Shown in pieces: positions 7,398 to 8,503 of a stretch of 8,503 bases of DNA. This DNA comes from Betaproteobacteria bacterium (lineage in GTDB: Bacteria > Pseudomonadota > Gammaproteobacteria > Burkholderiales > Burkholderiaceae). The DNA lies in the NCBI GenBank assembly GCA_947468785.1, contig CANIMS010000056.1, positions 1-8,503 of the forward strand. Reading direction: 5' to 3'. Each line of letters begins with the position of its first letter. Position 1 is the stretch's first letter. The position numbers and the translations under genes are program-made. A model generated the notes under the pieces. It was not told where the DNA came from. It ran no database searches and saw only the letters and a program-made list of their open reading frames with translations.

Positions 7398-8503
7398 ATG
7401 ACATTCACTATTATTTTTCTCATTGCTTTTGTTGCTAGTTTTGGCTTACGCCACTGGCTCTCCCAACGTCAAATTCGCTTTGTAGCCCAACATCGGGATG
7501 CAGTGCCAGCCGAGTTTGCCGAAAAAATAACATTAGCAGAACATCAGAAGGCAGCAGATTACACCATTGCCAAGTTACGTTTGGGCATTCTGGAAAATGG
7601 CGTCAGTGCCATTATTTTAATCTCCTTCACCCTACTTGGCGGATTAGAGATTCTCAACATAGGCCTACTCCAGTTATTGGGGGAAGGTATCCCCCAGCAA
7701 ATTGCTCTCTTAGTATCGATCGTCTTAATTTCAGGAGTCATTGATATTCCTTTTTCTTGGTACAAACAGTTTTATCTTGAAGAGCGTTTTGGCTTTAATC
7801 GCATGACTATAAAACTATTCTTTAGCGACATGCTAAAAGGCATTGGAGTTGGTGGGGCTATTGGCATTCCTTTGCTGTGGGTCATTCTCTCTTTAATGGC
7901 TAAAGCAGGTGATTTCTGGTGGCTTTGGGCTTGGGGCGTACTCACTGCATTTAGCTTGTTGATGCAATGGATTTTCCCCACATTTATTGCACCTCTGTTT
8001 AATAAGTTTGTTGCGCTCGATGAAGGCCCACTCAAAACCCAAATTGAAGCTTTACTAAAACGCTGTGACTTTGCAAGCCAAGGTTTATTCGTGATGGATG
8101 GTAGTAAACGGAGTGCTCATGGCAATGCTTTTTTTGCGGGTATGGGTAAAGCCAAGCGCATTGTCTTTTTTGACACCTTAATTGAAAAACTAAACCCTGG
8201 TGAAGTAGAAGCAGTCCTTGCGCATGAGCTAGGACATTTCAAATGCAACCATATTCGCAAGCGCCTGCTAGTATCTTTTGCTATGACCTTTGGCATGTTT
8301 GCATTACTGGGATGGATTAGCACTAAAGTCTGGTTCTATACCGATTTGGGGGTGCTACCTAACCTTAATGGCTATAACGGTGGTTTAGCACTAGCGCTCT
8401 TTATGCTGGTTTCTCCAGTATTTAGTTTTTTCTTTACTCCTCTAGCTAGCTTAGCCTCACGCAAACATGAATATGAAGCAGATGGATTCGCTGCTGAAAA
8501 ATC
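7398..8503 (+). CDS. M48 family Ste24-type membrane zinc protease, C terminus cut by window
   Basis: The frame is open from ATG 7398 to the window end, giving 368 residues and two extra bases; full-length relatives have a little over 400. It is an integral membrane zinc endopeptidase of the M48A (Ste24/CAAX protease-like) family. The N-terminal M48_N region includes hydrophobic segments near 3-17, 66-88, 102-122, 148-170 and 175-200, and YKQFYLEERFGFNRMT (122-137), typical of this group. The zinc site is AHELGHF (275-281: H276, E277, H280), with the third ligand E358 in RKHEYEADGFA (355-365) and D362 completing ExxxD. DGSKRSAHGNAFFAG (234-248) is also conserved. No start codon lies between an in-frame TGA at 7347-7349 and ATG 7398. 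Prenylated substrates are unlikely in bacteria, so the physiological role is probably membrane protein processing or quality control. It is cut only by the window edge. Confidence 0.93.
   Translation, partial: MTFTIIFLIAFVASFGLRHWLSQRQIRFVAQHRDAVPAEFAEKITLAEHQKAADYTIAKLRLGILENGVSAIILISFTLLGGLEILNIGLLQLLGEGIPQQIALLVSIVLISGVIDIPFSWYKQFYLEERFGFNRMTIKLFFSDMLKGIGVGGAIGIPLLWVILSLMAKAGDFWWLWAWGVLTAFSLLMQWIFPTFIAPLFNKFVALDEGPLKTQIEALLKRCDFASQGLFVMDGSKRSAHGNAFFAGMGKAKRIVFFDTLIEKLNPGEVEAVLAHELGHFKCNHIRKRLLVSFAMTFGMFALLGWISTKVWFYTDLGVLPNLNGYNGGLALALFMLVSPVFSFFFTPLASLASRKHEYEADGFAAEK

Overview
The window looks like ordinary chromosome from a betaproteobacterium, most likely Polynucleobacter or a close relative in the Burkholderiaceae. 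That placement is from memory of protein families, not from a search. ThyA, MogA, PmbA and Orn all read as proteobacterial proteins. Also in favour are a TakP-like TRAP solute receptor with a twin-arginine leader, a Bacillus YumC-type ferredoxin-NADP reductase tail, and very tight gene packing as in streamlined freshwater bacteria. No RNA gene, insertion sequence, phage gene, CRISPR array or attachment site was seen. No stretch over 300 bases lacks a gene; the longest gap is 83 bases.

Layout. Bases 1-213 (+) are the 3' end of a ferredoxin/thioredoxin-reductase-like flavoprotein gene. thyA (250-1044) and folA (1057-1545) follow on the same strand and form a thymidylate/folate pair. Two genes then run on the minus strand: pmbA (4015-2669), followed by an orphan TRAP solute-binding protein gene (2636-1554) that converges on folA with 8 bases between. 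mogA (4042-4665, +) diverges from pmbA across only 26 bases and converges on orn with 4 bases between. On the minus strand a 679-residue membrane protein with a C-terminal spermidine-synthase-like domain (7314-5275) overlaps the start of orn (5278-4670) by ATGA. A Ste24-type M48 zinc protease gene (7398 onward, +) diverges from it and is cut by the window end.

Function. ThyA makes dTMP and releases dihydrofolate, and FolA reduces dihydrofolate again, so their pairing is a metabolic cycle. MogA acts late in molybdenum cofactor synthesis. PmbA (TldE) is the non-catalytic half of the TldD/E protease; tldD is not in this window. Orn clears the shortest RNA fragments. The TRAP receptor has no permease genes beside it, so its membrane partner must lie elsewhere if it works in a TRAP system.

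I found no convincing new system. The points most worth a second look are the polyamine-synthase-like domain without the usual catalytic DxxDP motif, coupled to orn; the orphan TakP-like receptor with a perfect 15-base palindrome just upstream; and three genes whose ATG lies six bases after a -10-like hexamer, suggesting leaderless transcripts.
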